Shown here piece after piece: positions 52,163 to 63,903 of a stretch of 64,000 bases of DNA. How positions within the stretch are numbered: position 1 is the first letter of the stretch; every line of letters starts with the position of its first letter. Below the pieces are notes generated by a model. It did not search any database. It was given only the letters and a program-made list of their open reading frames with translations, and was not told the origin of the DNA. Position numbers and translations under genes: made by a program. Source of the DNA: Rhabdornis inornatus (Eukaryota > Chordata > Aves > Passeriformes > Rhabdornithidae); assembly GCA_013397075.1 (NCBI GenBank), contig VWZS01002417.1:62001-126000 (forward strand). The letters run 5' to 3'.

Positions 52163-54649
52163 CAAGCATTTGAGAGTATTCTTTCCCCAGTCAGAACCTC
52201 CCACATAAGAGACATGTTTCCAGAGCATTACACTGAATATGGTTTTTGACTCTCTTTTCATGAGTATTTTCCTCTCCATGTATCCAAGTCCACGAAGCTG
52301 TGAAAATGGATTTGGATAGCCTTACTGCACAGCACAAGGGGCTATATCAGAAATAACTTATTTAGCCATTAATGTAGAAAACATAAGAAATCTCAAAGAC
52401 TATTGAACTACATGTTCAGGGATGATGATTGCCTGTCTATTTTCCCTACAAATAAATATTTACTGCATTAGAAATTGTCATATACTATTAGCAAACACTT
52501 CCACTGAAGAAGTAGATTAGAAGTTCAACACTGATTTAACTGGAAGCAAATGTGGCCTTCTGTTGTCTGAGGATGCTCAAGATGGTAAGTTTACAATGAT
52601 AAGCTGTCATGAGAAGTCTTTCAATAATTTGTATTTTCTGAAGTTTCCAGACAAAATCATCAGCTGGAGTTTTTTTTCATGTTTCTGCATGTGGGGCAGA
52701 ACTCGTGTTCTCACCTTGCAAATAACAGGACTGTAATTTCTCTGTTGTTTCTATGTTTAAACTGATGGAGAGGTGAGGATGAAGGGTGACATTGACAATG
52801 TCCTTTTAACATTTTGATTGGCAGGTCTCTGCCTCCTGTCACTCACAATACTCAGAGAGAAAGCTATCTCATTAATAACAAAGAAAGAAAAAAAAAATGA
52901 AAGCCACTGCCTTGTGTTGTGTGAGTGCAAGTTGTAAGACTTTGCTGACACCTGCAAGGTGGAATAAACACCTGCATTTCAATCCCCGGGAAGAGAAGTT
53001 GTGTATACTGAATTCAAATAGTCTGTGCAGGTGGTTCTTATTTAAAAGTTAACAAGTCAGCCTTCAGTCAGAAAGCCCTGTTGTGATCTCCCCCAGGATG
53101 AGAGTGATCAATGACACATATGTTAAGGGCTACCAGGTTCTATGGGCTACCCAAGCACAGGGAGCATCAGGCAGAGCATCCTGTAGCTGATAAACAGTAA
53201 AGGATAGGTTTGCATTGCTGCAGAGATCATGTAAATGGCTTCATGTGGGCAGTATGGGCAGCTGAAAGGAGAAGAGCCCAGCCTGGTGCTGCCACTGCCC
53301 CATGACTTGCTCAGGGGATGACATGCATCTCTGCTCACCCCAGAGACCACGAGCAGTGGGAGCATTGCCCCTGTGGGGTGCATTGCTGGGGACTGGCTGA
53401 AAACAGAAGGTCCAGGGTGTGCTGGGGATGTGCCATGGAGAAGCAGAGATCTCGCTGCAGGAAGCAAACTAATTCAGATGCACCAGCAGTGCGGCGCTTC
53501 CCGCCTGCCTGCCAAGGGCGATGGCAAATCCAGCTGCCCTTTCACAACCTCCAACACAGCAAAGAGCACATAACAATAGAGAGAGAAATGAAAGCCCCTC
53601 ACAGCAAAACTGAGGAGCACGGAAATTAAAACTGAAGGGAGAAGTGGGGAAGAATTGCAGAATAACCTTTTGGAGCTGGGACGTTCAGACATGTGTGACA
53701 GTTCTAGGTGGCGAGCTGCAGGCATGGATACCTGTAGCAGTCCAAGCTATGCTTTAATTAAGTCACGTTTTTATTGCAGTGCCCCAGATAATATCCTCCT
53801 TGCTCAAGTTTGCAGTGACACTTCTCTGTTCTTCAGACTAAAGCAGATTCAGCTTGTTGGTTGGTTTTGTGGAGTGCTTTTTCATTTTTTTTTTTTAATC
53901 GTTATGTCACATGTTCCCTTCAGGGAAAAATAAAATGAAAAACCTTACCTATTCTATTATTATAATTCAGTTAATCTTCCTTGGACTGTAGTTTTCCTTG
54001 CTCTGTATAAATATATATATGTAGGAATTATTAAGTGAGAAGTTAGAAGGCAGAGGAGGTTTGTTGCTGCTTTTTCCTAGTGCTGCTTTGCTCAATGGAC
54101 CTTAGCAAAATTTTTTTAGTCACCATTCCTTTCCCCAGTATTCCCTTCATCTTTAAGAAACCTAATGCTTAAGACAGCCTCAGAAAGATTTCCAGGACAG
54201 AAGACAGCAGTACAAAAATCTTGGAAAATTAACACCTTTATCTGCAGTATGAGCAATAGCAGCGCAAAATATCTCCTCCCCAGCTTACTGATGGGCCCTC
54301 TCCTGATACAGATGAACCACCTTTTAGAAAATATTGGCTACTTTGTCCATTCACTTCTTGTTCTGCACACAGTTTAGGAGTGGTTGTTAATACCTTTTTA
54401 ATGTTTTTGTCCACATCATGTCCACACTAGAGGGGTCAAAGCGCGTTGTTATCTGTTTCTGGCAGATATTGTTAAATGGAAGATCTCAGTGCAAAGCCAG
54501 ATTTGAGCCTCTGTAGAAATCTTGGGTGGGTGTTCTGGCCAGCAAGTGATCACAAGAGCTGGACATCTCTGCTTCATCAGTCCATGCAGCAGAATTCTGT
54601 GTGGGCTGCTTCCCCAACATAGTATAATAGATTCATTTGCTGGAGCAAA
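52163..54649. other. Noncoding region, no gene recognised
   Basis: Unique sequence lies between the duplicated microsatellite and the minus-strand LTR. Open frames are short. The slightly GC-richer stretch 53150-53530 holds frames on both strands, with no protein resemblance. A short AT-dinucleotide run sits near 54007. Confidence 0.6.
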
Positions 54650-55527
54650 CCTGAGAAAATGATATGGTGGGGTGACAAAGCAGCTCTATAATTCCCCTCA
54701 TCAGCTGGACAGGGGAGAAAAAATAGAACAAAATGCTTCTGGGTCAAGATAAAAGCACGGAGAGATCACTCACAGATTACTGTCATGGGCATAACAGATT
54801 TGGGGAAATTAGGTTAATTTGTTACCAACCAGATCAGAATAGCGTAATAAGAAATAAAACAAAATCTTAAAACACTTTCCCCCCATCTCTTCCTTTTTCC
54901 TGGCCTTAACCTTACTCCTGATTTCTTGTCACCTCCTCACTTTCACAAGGGGCCAGGGAATGAGGGTTGTGGTCGGCTCATCACATGTTGACTGTGCTGC
55001 TCCTTCCTCCTCAAGGGGAGAACTCCTCACACCTTGCTTCAGTAGGATCCCTTATACAGGGTGCAATTCTTTCCCTGTGTGGTCCTGACAAGATCCTGCT
55101 CCATCACGAGTTTCCCAGAGGGTCACTGCCTCCTTTGGGCATCCACCTGCTGTGGTGTGGGGTACTCCAGAGTCTCCAGATGGATGTACCTGTACTATGG
55201 GCTGCAGGGGAATCTGTGTTCTGGTGCCTTGAGAGCCTCTTCCTGCTTCTTCAGAGACCTTGGTGTCCGCACCATTGTTTCTCCCACATATTCTCACTCT
55301 TCTGTCCAGCTGCTGTTGCACAGTGCTGTTGCACAGTGGTTCCTCCCCCTCCTCCCCACTTAAATATATTATCCTGGAGGTGCTAATGCTGTCACTGGTG
55401 GCTCAGCACTGGCCAGCAGTGGATATGTCTTGGCAGATGGCATTGGCAAACATGGCAGACATAGCAGCTCCTCACAGAAGTCACATTTGTAGTCCCCCCG
55501 CCACAAAAACCTTGCCACACAACCCCA
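54650..55527 (-). mobile_element. Decayed solo LTR, same family as LTR B (LTR C)
   Basis: Reading the minus strand from about 55527 downwards, the order is the same as in LTR B: TTGTGTGGCAAGGTTTTTGT, TGACTTCTGTGAGGAGCTGC, TAATATATTTAAGTGGGGAG, CCCCTGCAGCCCATAG, CAACATGTGATGAG, AAAGTGTTTTAAGATTTTGT, and CTGATGAGGGGAATTATAGA near the 3' end. It is more diverged than B. The polyadenylation motif has become AACAAA (on the minus strand, near 54820). The ends are eroded, the last 40 or so bases of the 3' end are not recognisable, and no target-site duplication is visible. It keeps fewer of the internal units. There is no retroviral coding sequence nearby. It faces LTR B tail to tail, so the two are independent insertions and not the two ends of one provirus. 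Confidence 0.83.
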
Positions 55528-58500
55528 AAGATGCCAAAGTTGCATCCCTACCTGGTGTAAACTGGGGAGTTCCATTGGCTTGAAAAGCTTCCTGTCAATG
55601 CAGAGCAGCCCCAAAGCTGCTGCTGCTCTGTCAGTTCTCTGGGTAGTGTGGCTAAACCTACAAGAGGGCAAGCACCCCTTGAACTTCTAGATCACACTTC
55701 CTTGGTGTTGAAGGGATCATAATCTTCATAAGATGAAACACAAAAGTCACAGGCCCCTTTGAAAATTTTGGTTTGGAAAAGATGCCCGTGTGGCTGGGAG
55801 TCCTGGGGTATGTCCTACTTCCCCACTTACACACACAGATGGGTCTGTAGAGAGGGCTGTGTTTTCTGGTGGTGATGAGAAAAGAGAAAAGCCTGGAGTA
55901 TTTCCAAGATCGTCTCTGGGCTCCCACAAGGCCAGCTTGGATGGAGAGGCTTCAGCAAATGGAGAATTTTGCAGTGTACTGGGAAAGGCATGGGAATTCC
56001 CTGAAGCCTAATTAAGCCAGTGTGAGTCACCCTGTGGGCTTCCGTTTCCACCTTCACCTGCAGAGATACTTCATGCCCTCTGTATTATCTTCCTAAGGTA
56101 AATGGCTCTCAGCATCCTATCCCCTTTCCTATGCCTTTTTTACAGCAGAGCTGAGCTGGAATACATGGGGGAACAGGCCATCTTCCCCATCCCATGCCTA
56201 TCTTCAGAGCCTAAAAGATGCCATGGTGATGTTAGTCCATCTGCTTTCCTTACTTTAGGAAAGTGACTATTGATGTAATAAGTAATAAATACCCAGCCAC
56301 TTTTTTTTTGTTTGTTTGTTTTCTTCCTCAATTCATAAGCTCTAATTCTTATCTAGTCACTTCCTGGGGTCCCACAGAGAATACTACAACCTCAGCATCA
56401 CATTCTCCCGTGAATCCACCTTCCCCCTTGTGACTACAGCTGTTTCTGTGCTAATTACCCTGCTTGGCTCTGTTGGTTGAGTGCTTTTGTTATTAAATAA
56501 ACACTGCTGTTCTTTCAGCCTCTGGTGAATTTCTGGAAGTGCTATCCAAACACTTGGAACATCCTGCTACCTCTGCCTCTTGTGGGATAGACGTATGGCA
56601 TATGATTTCTGAAGGGTCTGTATTTTCTCTGTTAGTGTTGCTCAGGAGGAGAGTGTATTAGGCACTTTTCCCACCTGTGTAGGAGGGCTAAAATGCACAA
56701 TATGTATTCTGTGTTTCTATAGGATAAAGAATGTCTTTGAAAAATGATGGTCTTCCATCATCTTTTAGGTGGACACGTATGCAAAAAAAAAGACCTGTAA
56801 ACCCAACTCCAAATGGTTTCAACATCCAGTTTGTGCAGGTTGAACTCCAAAGAGTCTGGCCATCTTCATTTCTCTTGGGTGTGTGAAATGTGCATGTGTT
56901 TTTCTAGCACTGTTTGATTTGATTTTGGCTTTTCTGGTAAGTTTTCCAAAGTCAGGGAACTGGGCTCAACCTTTGCAAGCTGAACCAGCACCTCATAATT
57001 TAACCCAGACTGTTTTTCACATTGTTGCCAGAGATGAGCAACCCGCCTCTGGAATTTAGTGGGTTGCTCCAGAATTACTGTGTGCTACAGATAGTTGAAT
57101 AATGAGAAAATCTGGATGACTCTCCTCCTGAACAAGATTCATAGCTATTCACAGAGGCACGGAAACTCGTTATTCACCAATATCCCAGTGACTGCTGGGA
57201 ATTTATGAAAATGTTTGCAAATTTTAAATGGTTGAAGAATACATTCTGGAAATGAGTTATTTGCTATTTGTCATTCACTGGCCTCCTTTTTGGAGGCATA
57301 TCTCACACACAAGTTTCAGTCACTGAGTCCAAGAACAAAAATTATGCCATATAACTATTCACATATCACGAGTGACTGGGAACCAAAGTGAGCCATTTGT
57401 GAACAAATTGCATTTTGGAAATTATTTATCTGTACTAACTGGCAAAGATTTATAAACATGACTTGAATTGTGCATGTTTGGAGCAAGTCAGTACTTTTCC
57501 CTGGTGCTTTTCTTCTTCTGTCCAAGAATCTCATTTTCGATTAGGATAGATGATATATAAACACATAAAATTTTAGTCTCTTGCCTGTGCCATTGGGGAA
57601 AAAAAATCTTCAAAATATGAGCAGGATATAACCAATACAATAACGTCTTTCTGCTCCCACAAATAACCTGGTACCTGAAGACACTGCCTCATTCATCTCA
57701 GATGAATTTGGTATTTGAAATTTAATGAGCTTTAAAATGATGATGGCTGAAATACTAACATTTGTATTTCACTGTTTATTAAAGCCTGAAAAAGGTGTGT
57801 ATGAGAGATGGCCACATTTGAAAGACTAGGAAAACCTGGAGCAAGAAGCAATTTATAAGTAGATGCGCCTGCAAGATGAGTGGAGCTTGGGAATATTCCC
57901 TTCCCTTGATTTTCACATCTTCAGTCCCTGCTTATGAATATTGAATCCTTTGACTAGTTGATGAATGATTCATCAACACAAGCACACATGCAGAGCAAAA
58001 TAGGGAAAGTGTTTACTTTCATGAGTTTTGTTTAACCACTGTTTTGCTTGAGACAGAACAGAACTCAGGGTACATGGGGGGATTGCCAACGAGGTGCAGC
58101 TGCCACAAGTCCCATGGCAAGTTTAGTTTTGGATGGTACTTCACCTTCCATGAATGGCTAGTGGTGACTTTTGTGCTCTGATGGGCAGACCATGTGAGGA
58201 GATTGGTTTCATGCAGCAGGACTCTGATCCTGTTATCCTCCTCAGAGAGCACTGCAGTGTAGCACTACCCAGGGTGCTGTTTTGATCATGCATTTTCTTT
58301 GCAACAAAGTTGTATCATATCTCTGTTTTAATAATCTCGCTCATTACTTGCAGAAAAAGGTAGAGGTGTCCTATGAACTCTGGGCTGGGATAAAACAAGC
58401 CCTTTAATCCTTTCAGTCAGTTCTTACAGAAACTACTGCAGACCTGCAAGATGGATAGTGTCTCCATGCAGTCCAGTTCTAGAACACAACAGTTCTCCAG

Positions 58501-58564
58501 AAGGACTGGGGATGAGGTGGGGATAAATAGGGTCAAGGACATATCCTACATTCATGGCTGAGCA
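55528..58564. other. Noncoding region, no gene recognised
   Basis: This is unique AT-rich sequence. From about 56340 to 58000 there is almost no open frame above 60 codons on either strand. A T-run with GTTTG units occurs near 56302-56322. Confidence 0.6.
57957..57977. repeat. Perfect 10-bp palindrome with one central base
   Basis: GTTGATGAAT (57957-57966) and ATTCATCAAC (57968-57977) are exact reverse complements around a single G. TGATTCA within it matches an AP-1-type site. It is too short to be a transposon terminus and has no flanking structure. Confidence 0.8.
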
Positions 58565-58957
58565 GTGGTGTTACTACAAATAAGGCAAAGTTCTCATTCA
58601 CCTTCTCTTGTAGCCTCTGAGATGGAGTCCAGTGCTGGCAATGTATCTGCCAGAAGGAGTCACACGAAATGCTCCCCTTGCACACAAGTGGTGTGTGACA
58701 TCCTGGCGTGGGAGACTGACCACTGCCATGAGACACAGGGCAAGACAGAGGACTCACTGCTGGGCAAAGTGAGGCAGGAGCTTCTATCAGAGGGCTGTGG
58801 GTTGTGCATGGCACTTTGCAGCTGCAATGAAGGAGCTGGTGCTAGGAGGTGGCAGGGCTGTATCTGTGTCGCTGCTGGTGCACAGGAGCTGTGGTATCTG
58901 CTCCTCTCCCTGCAGCTTAATGTCTCTTCCTTCCCCAGCCCATCTTATGACTTATGA
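58565..58957 (+). pseudogene. Cys-containing open frame, possibly retroelement-derived
   Basis: A 130-codon open frame encodes a segment with a CSPC motif, a further Cys five residues on, and an ETDHCHETQ stretch around residues 38-60. This Cys-x2-Cys...Cys-His pattern loosely recalls the N-terminal part of an open frame repeated in songbird retroelements, but the resemblance is from memory, covers only about 40 residues and fades after that. No retroelement end is visible around it. It could be a decayed transposon fragment or a chance frame. I do not assign a function. Confidence 0.2.
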
Positions 58958-59016
58958 CGAGGGTAATGATAGCTACCCACCACTTGGGAAGAGAGACAAA
59001 CCAGACTATGTGAAGA
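58939..59016 (+). other. Candidate 78-base exon with splice-like borders
   Basis: The segment is preceded by a pyrimidine-rich acceptor-like sequence (TGTCTCTTCCTTCCCCAG, ending at 58938) and followed by GTAAGG (59017-59022), a good donor match. In the frame that stays open (codons in register with 58938) it encodes a polar stretch, HLMTYDEGNDSYPPLGKRDK followed by PDYVK, and the frame remains open to a stop near 59075. The length is a multiple of three, with phase 1 at both borders. I do not recognise the peptide. Splice-like matches of this quality occur by chance in a 64 kb window, so this is weak. Confidence 0.15.
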
Positions 59017-60330
59017 GTAAGGAAAAGAGTAGTCAGTCCAAAGAGCAGGGAGCATCTTATGAGGGAATCTGTTAGTGCAGGACTGAAATGAAGAAAATAC
59101 TGAAATCAGATGCTTGTAGAATAGAAGGTCAGTCAGGGGAAAACTGGGAAATGTTTTAACAGGGAACGTACAGAAGAGAGGAATATCCTTTCAGGAGACA
59201 AAATGAAGAAGTGGATGAAGACTGTTAAGGCTTTTCTCTCTTTAAAGTCCTTGATTGTGCAGATGAGGGTCTGCTTACCCTGCTGTTGCTGGCTCCATTT
59301 CAGTAATGGCCAAAACACTCTGTGTGTAGCTAGGGAAAAAAAAATAAGAGAACAATCTGGAAGTAATGAGTCAAGGATAATGTAAGATGACAGTAATTAA
59401 TTCTTTGAAATAAAATTCCACAGGAGGGGAAAAGAAAACAAGCAGAAGGAGGGTTGGGAATGATGCCAGATGGGAACCCCAGGGGACAATTCTAGGAGCA
59501 TATAAACTTGAAATCATTTGGAAATACATGCACATTCCTAGAGGAGAACCAAAGCTGGGCTGAAAGTTCTCAGTAGAACATTTGAATTTGTAGGTTAAGT
59601 TGCCTGTTTTGCCTGGGAAGCATGACTTTAGTATAGATATCTGCTGTGTTTTTCACCTTCCAATGAGTACTTATTTACTTGTTTGGTTTATAAAGGAAGT
59701 TTCTGGGGATACAGAAGAAGAGCACTGTCTGAAAAATACTACACTGGCAAATAGCTTAGTTTCTGGTCCTGGTCTCCTGATTGTTCACGCTGGGTGTGTG
59801 TATGTTAGCATGTTAGTCCCTAAATCAGTCTGATATCCAGCCTCTTTAGACATCTTAAACATACATAAATTTTAGAAATTGTAACAAATCTTTTTAATAC
59901 AATTTTTTTGTGACTGTCTTTTTGGTGACAGTATGAGAGCTGTTAGAACCTAACAGCTGGATATAGAGGCACTGAGCAAATGCAGCGAAGCAAAGTCTCA
60001 GACATTTCAGGATTTTGAATTTTTGCAGGATCCATGAGCAGCCACTCATGTCCTGCTGATTTATAAGTTAAAAACCTTCTTCTATGGCTTCAGAATCAAC
60101 AAAGGATTCAGGAATTCCCATCACTTTTAGTGATGTCTTAATTTACCATGAATGAGATTGATCTTGGAGGCTCAAGGTTTGGCATCCGTAGTCATGGGCT
60201 CTGCTGCAGGTGCAAAAACCTGAATCAGTCCCCGTTTATGCCTTTGAGGTCCTTATTGCTCTGAGATCATGTCTCATTCTTCCACGGAAGCGAACAATGT
60301 TTTATATGAATTCCATGTGTACAGGTGCAG

Positions 60331-60370
60331 TTTCTGCACCTATATACACCTTTCTGCACCTATATACACC
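60331..60370. repeat. 20-bp perfect tandem duplication
   Basis: TTTCTGCACCTATATACACC occurs at 60331-60350 and again, identical, at 60351-60370. It is probably a recent slippage event. Confidence 0.97.
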
Positions 60371-61708
60371 AAGGTTCAAACTTCTTTTGAATCTGGAAGA
60401 GCTCAAGGCAGTATTTACAGCAAGCCTTGCTCTAAATAGTCAGGGAGGTTTGGTACAAGCCTCTATCAGCCTCAGTATTCAGACCCCTTAATTTGGACTA
60501 AAGGAGTCTCTCTAAGGGTTGGCAGCAGCAACAACACACTGTGATTTGCAATGCAAATCAGTTGCCAGAGGCTGAAATAACACACACTTTACAAGCTATT
60601 TACTTTTGGCCCTCTGAAATCAAGCCTCAGAGCTCATCTGTTTTTGTTTTAGAAGAATAACAAGAGATTGCAGCAAAGAAGGTGGATGCTAGGAACAAAA
60701 GGAAAAAAGCTACCTAGGGTGTGTGCACTGTGCAGTATGGGAAAGCTAACCCCAAATCCCACAGACACTGCAGCTCATTTTCCCTGAAAAACTTTATAAC
60801 ACTGAAGACATTCACATAGGGCTGGCAGGTGTCTAGTGTGGATGTCCCAGGTACCAAAGGCATTTAGAGGACTAAACTTGGGCAGCTAAATTGCTCCTGG
60901 CACATTTGGCTGCACAGTGCTGGGCTCCATGGAGGTCTAAGCCATTTCCACACCCTTGAACAGTGACTGGTGTGAAAAAGGTGCTGTGTTCCACCAGACC
61001 AGTCCCAAGGGAGCTGGCAGGTGCTGGAGTGGCTGTGTTGCTCTCAGGCCAACTGCTTCAGGTCAGCCTGGCCCCAGCTCCTTCTCTGACAGCCCTTCTC
61101 CTTCCTGCACTCTCTCACTTGTCACAAGTTAATTTTCAGAGTGCAGAAGGGAGCAGGGTTGTGCTCTGCTGCTTCCCAAGGATGGGGGGTCCGAGATGGA
61201 TGGTGGAGTGTGCTGGATGGCTAAAGGATCAACTTCAGGGAGATCTGCAGAGTTTAAAGGAATAAGACTGAATGGGAACAGGGGCTCCACAAGCTGTTGT
61301 CAAGGTCATGCACACTCAAATATCAACTCCAAATGCTGAAGGCAAAAAGGTGACTTCTGGCCTTCTTTGTCCACCACTACTCCCTGGGTGTCATCCTTTC
61401 AGGCATAGCATAACTTACTGTTTCCCTCCTCATCCTACCTTCTTGTTTTCCCCTCCCCAACGCCAGTCACACACTCTTTTTCCCTTTCCTTCCCAGGCTG
61501 TTTTAACATGAAGTTGTAATGCCAGCCTAGAGACAGAATATCCCTTATTCCTACATAAAAATGGTGGGAAGTATAGCATTACCCCACGCAATCTCTTCTC
61601 TCAAAATCATCAAAGCTGGTAGCATCACTCTCCTTTATCTTGCCTGCAGGTTTTGGTTTTTCACAGATGGAATTTTCATTTAATCAAGCTCAGACTGAAT
61701 GAAAGCAG

Positions 61709-61795
61709 CAATATTAATTAAACAATGGCCCATCTGGTGCACTGCAAATATCTACAACACTGGGAGATTAATATCAATTATATCAGAAGCTGGAG
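61709..61795. promoter_or_regulatory. Candidate enhancer-like motif cluster
   Basis: Within about 85 bases there are ATATTAATTA (homeodomain core TAATTA), ACAATGG (SOX-type, 61722-61728), CATCTG (E-box, 61731-61736) and a second TTAATATCAATTA stretch. The density and dissimilarity from neighbouring DNA suggest a conserved noncoding element, but this is inference. Confidence 0.2.
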
Positions 61796-63746
61796 GGATG
61801 AAAGAACCAGCAGAGAGACACTCTTTGGGTTATGTTAGAAGCCAGGCAGAGTATATTTCTGTGGAGAGATCTTTGGTCAGGGAGCAGCAAGCGTCTGATC
61901 CTGTTGCCAGCTGTGATGCCAATATTCTTCGAGCAGCTGGACAAGCAACGTCTGTGAAGGTTTTTTCAGGTGAAAGTTGGGGCAAATTTGCTGTGTTACT
62001 CTCAGTGGTACCTTTGAAAACACATCCTGTGTTCCTGTACCCTAGAGCTCCTCCATTATAAAATCCTTTCTTCAAAACATGCCTTAGGAGCTGTGGAGAA
62101 AAGTGTCTACAAGGACTATGGATAAAATCTGCAACATCTGGTTTGAAATCACCATATAAAGTGTTTCAGTTCAGTGTGGTGTTTCCCGCCCAAATCCAGA
62201 AACTCTCCTCTTCTCAGTTCTAGTTCTCTCTCTAAGCTCATAATTGTGAGCATGCTAATTTGGAAACCAGATTATTTTTTCTACAAATCATGCCTCAGCC
62301 CACTGGCACAGCCCAAGACATCCCAGGTTTCTTATGTGCATCACGTTGTAGCAGCATCTATCCAGAAATCCAGGAAGGTTGATTGGTGCGGTGCCACATA
62401 GCTGATTTCTGCCACATGTGTGGCAAGCCTGGCACATGTGGTGCTGGAGCTGTGCAGATGAAAAGAAATTATTTTTGGACATGTTGATCCCCCCCTTTTG
62501 ACTGTGGTGGCAGCAGTGGGTGTGTATGCAATTGAATAATGGCAGGGCATGTCACTGGATTTTCTTATGAGAACACGAAGAAATGGGACTGGAATTAAAA
62601 AAAGAAAAAAAAAAGAGAGAAACCAGCTCTGTTGTGTTATTTTTAGAGCAGCTGACTTTATCAAGGTGAGGAGTTGTGTGCAGTAAACACTGGGTGACTG
62701 TGATGAATAGCTATTCAATCAGAGATGGAGAAGTGCCACTTCACAGTAAGGAAGGAAAACCTATGTCTGTGCTAGAAACAGTGACTGTAGATTTGTTATC
62801 AGATGTATGAGTTTTCTATCTTCTGCATTTAGCTTTCTGTGACAATTAAAGGTCGGAAATGTGGCTGCTTGAGCAAAAGTTCCCTGTCTAATACTCCAGC
62901 TGATAACTCATGCTGGTCCTTTTTTTCCCCGAAAGGTAAAACTGATTTTCAATTACAAGTCAGAGGACTTTTTGCTTGAATGGGAATTAAGTCAATCAGA
63001 AGCCAATACTTTTTTCTTCCCTTACTAGATTTCAGAAATCATTTTGGCTTTGGGCTGAGTAAATCCAATGTCAGGCACATTGGCCTGCTCAGATTTAAAG
63101 CGGCTTTGGCCAGAAAGAATAAAGCAAGGGTGTGAGAACTGAGTTGGAACAAATAGAAACCATCCCAAATCCTCAGACTTAGTAATCAGCTTGGCTTGGC
63201 AGGGTTTGGAGGCTAGAGAAGTGTTTGGATGAATAAATACTTTTGCATTTCCTCGCTCTGGAAAGACTCCTTGGAAGTTTCCTGTCCCAGCTGAGGCTAT
63301 AGGATACATCCATGCTTGTAATGGGAATGCTGCTCCTCTCACTGGAGAAACAGTTTCAAGAGAAGGTCACACAACTTTTTGCTGCTCAGTTCAGGGATGG
63401 GGTCCAGGTGCAGCATCACATACACTTGCCAATGGTGCTAAAAGAAAGGGGCTTTGGACTTGGTTCTACCATCTGCAATTTATTCTGCAACCTGCTCCAC
63501 GGAAAATAACTCATTTTAGAATGCAACTGCACTCCAGGAGAAGATGGGTTGTGTTTGCTGGCTGTGGAGCTGCCAGCCCTCTTGTGACACCTGTGTGCAG
63601 GAGAGAGGATTTGTCCTTGTCTTGACACAGAGGGATTTGAATGTGGCTGGTTTGTTCCTGTGAAAATCAGAACTCCTGTTCCCCAGACTGTGATGGAAAG
63701 ATTTCTCCTTTTGGTCTATTGTCTTCTCATCTGCAGAATTTATTCT

Positions 63747-63768
63747 ATTAATTTAATTTAATTTAATT
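63747..63768. repeat. AATTT-type pentanucleotide repeat at gap edge
   Basis: About four units of TTTAA run directly into the N gap, so the true repeat length is unknown. Confidence 0.9.
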
Positions 63769-63903
63769 NNNNNNNNNNNNNNNNNNNNNNNNNNNNNNNN
63801 NNNNNNNNNNNNNNNNNNNNNNNNNNNNNNNNNNNNNNNNNNNNNNNNNNNNNNNNNNNNNNNNNNNNNNNNNNNNNNNNNNNNNNNNNNNNNNNNNNNN
63901 NNN
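63769..63903. other. Assembly gap of 135 N
   Basis: A run of 135 undetermined bases follows a pentanucleotide AT repeat. The sequence resumes with a T-rich stretch. The minus-strand open frame across it (63753-63995) is meaningless. Confidence 1.

Larger units (their letters stand above)
59017..63768. other. Noncoding region, no gene recognised
   Basis: Unique sequence with short open frames only. The 60963-61511 interval is somewhat GC-richer and holds two adjacent plus-strand frames of 100 and 79 codons without family resemblance. A 20-bp tandem duplication near 60.3 kb and a motif cluster near 61.7 kb are listed separately. Confidence 0.6.

Noticed and set aside
51645..52279. Ser/Leu/Phe-rich and Arg/Glu-rich open frames
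   Set aside because: They are translations of the TTCTC microsatellite, and some cross the N at 52026.
50717..55527. A provirus flanked by the two related LTRs
   Set aside because: The LTRs are in opposite orientation, differ strongly in divergence, and the 2.9 kb between their 3' ends shows no retroviral coding sequence or primer binding site.
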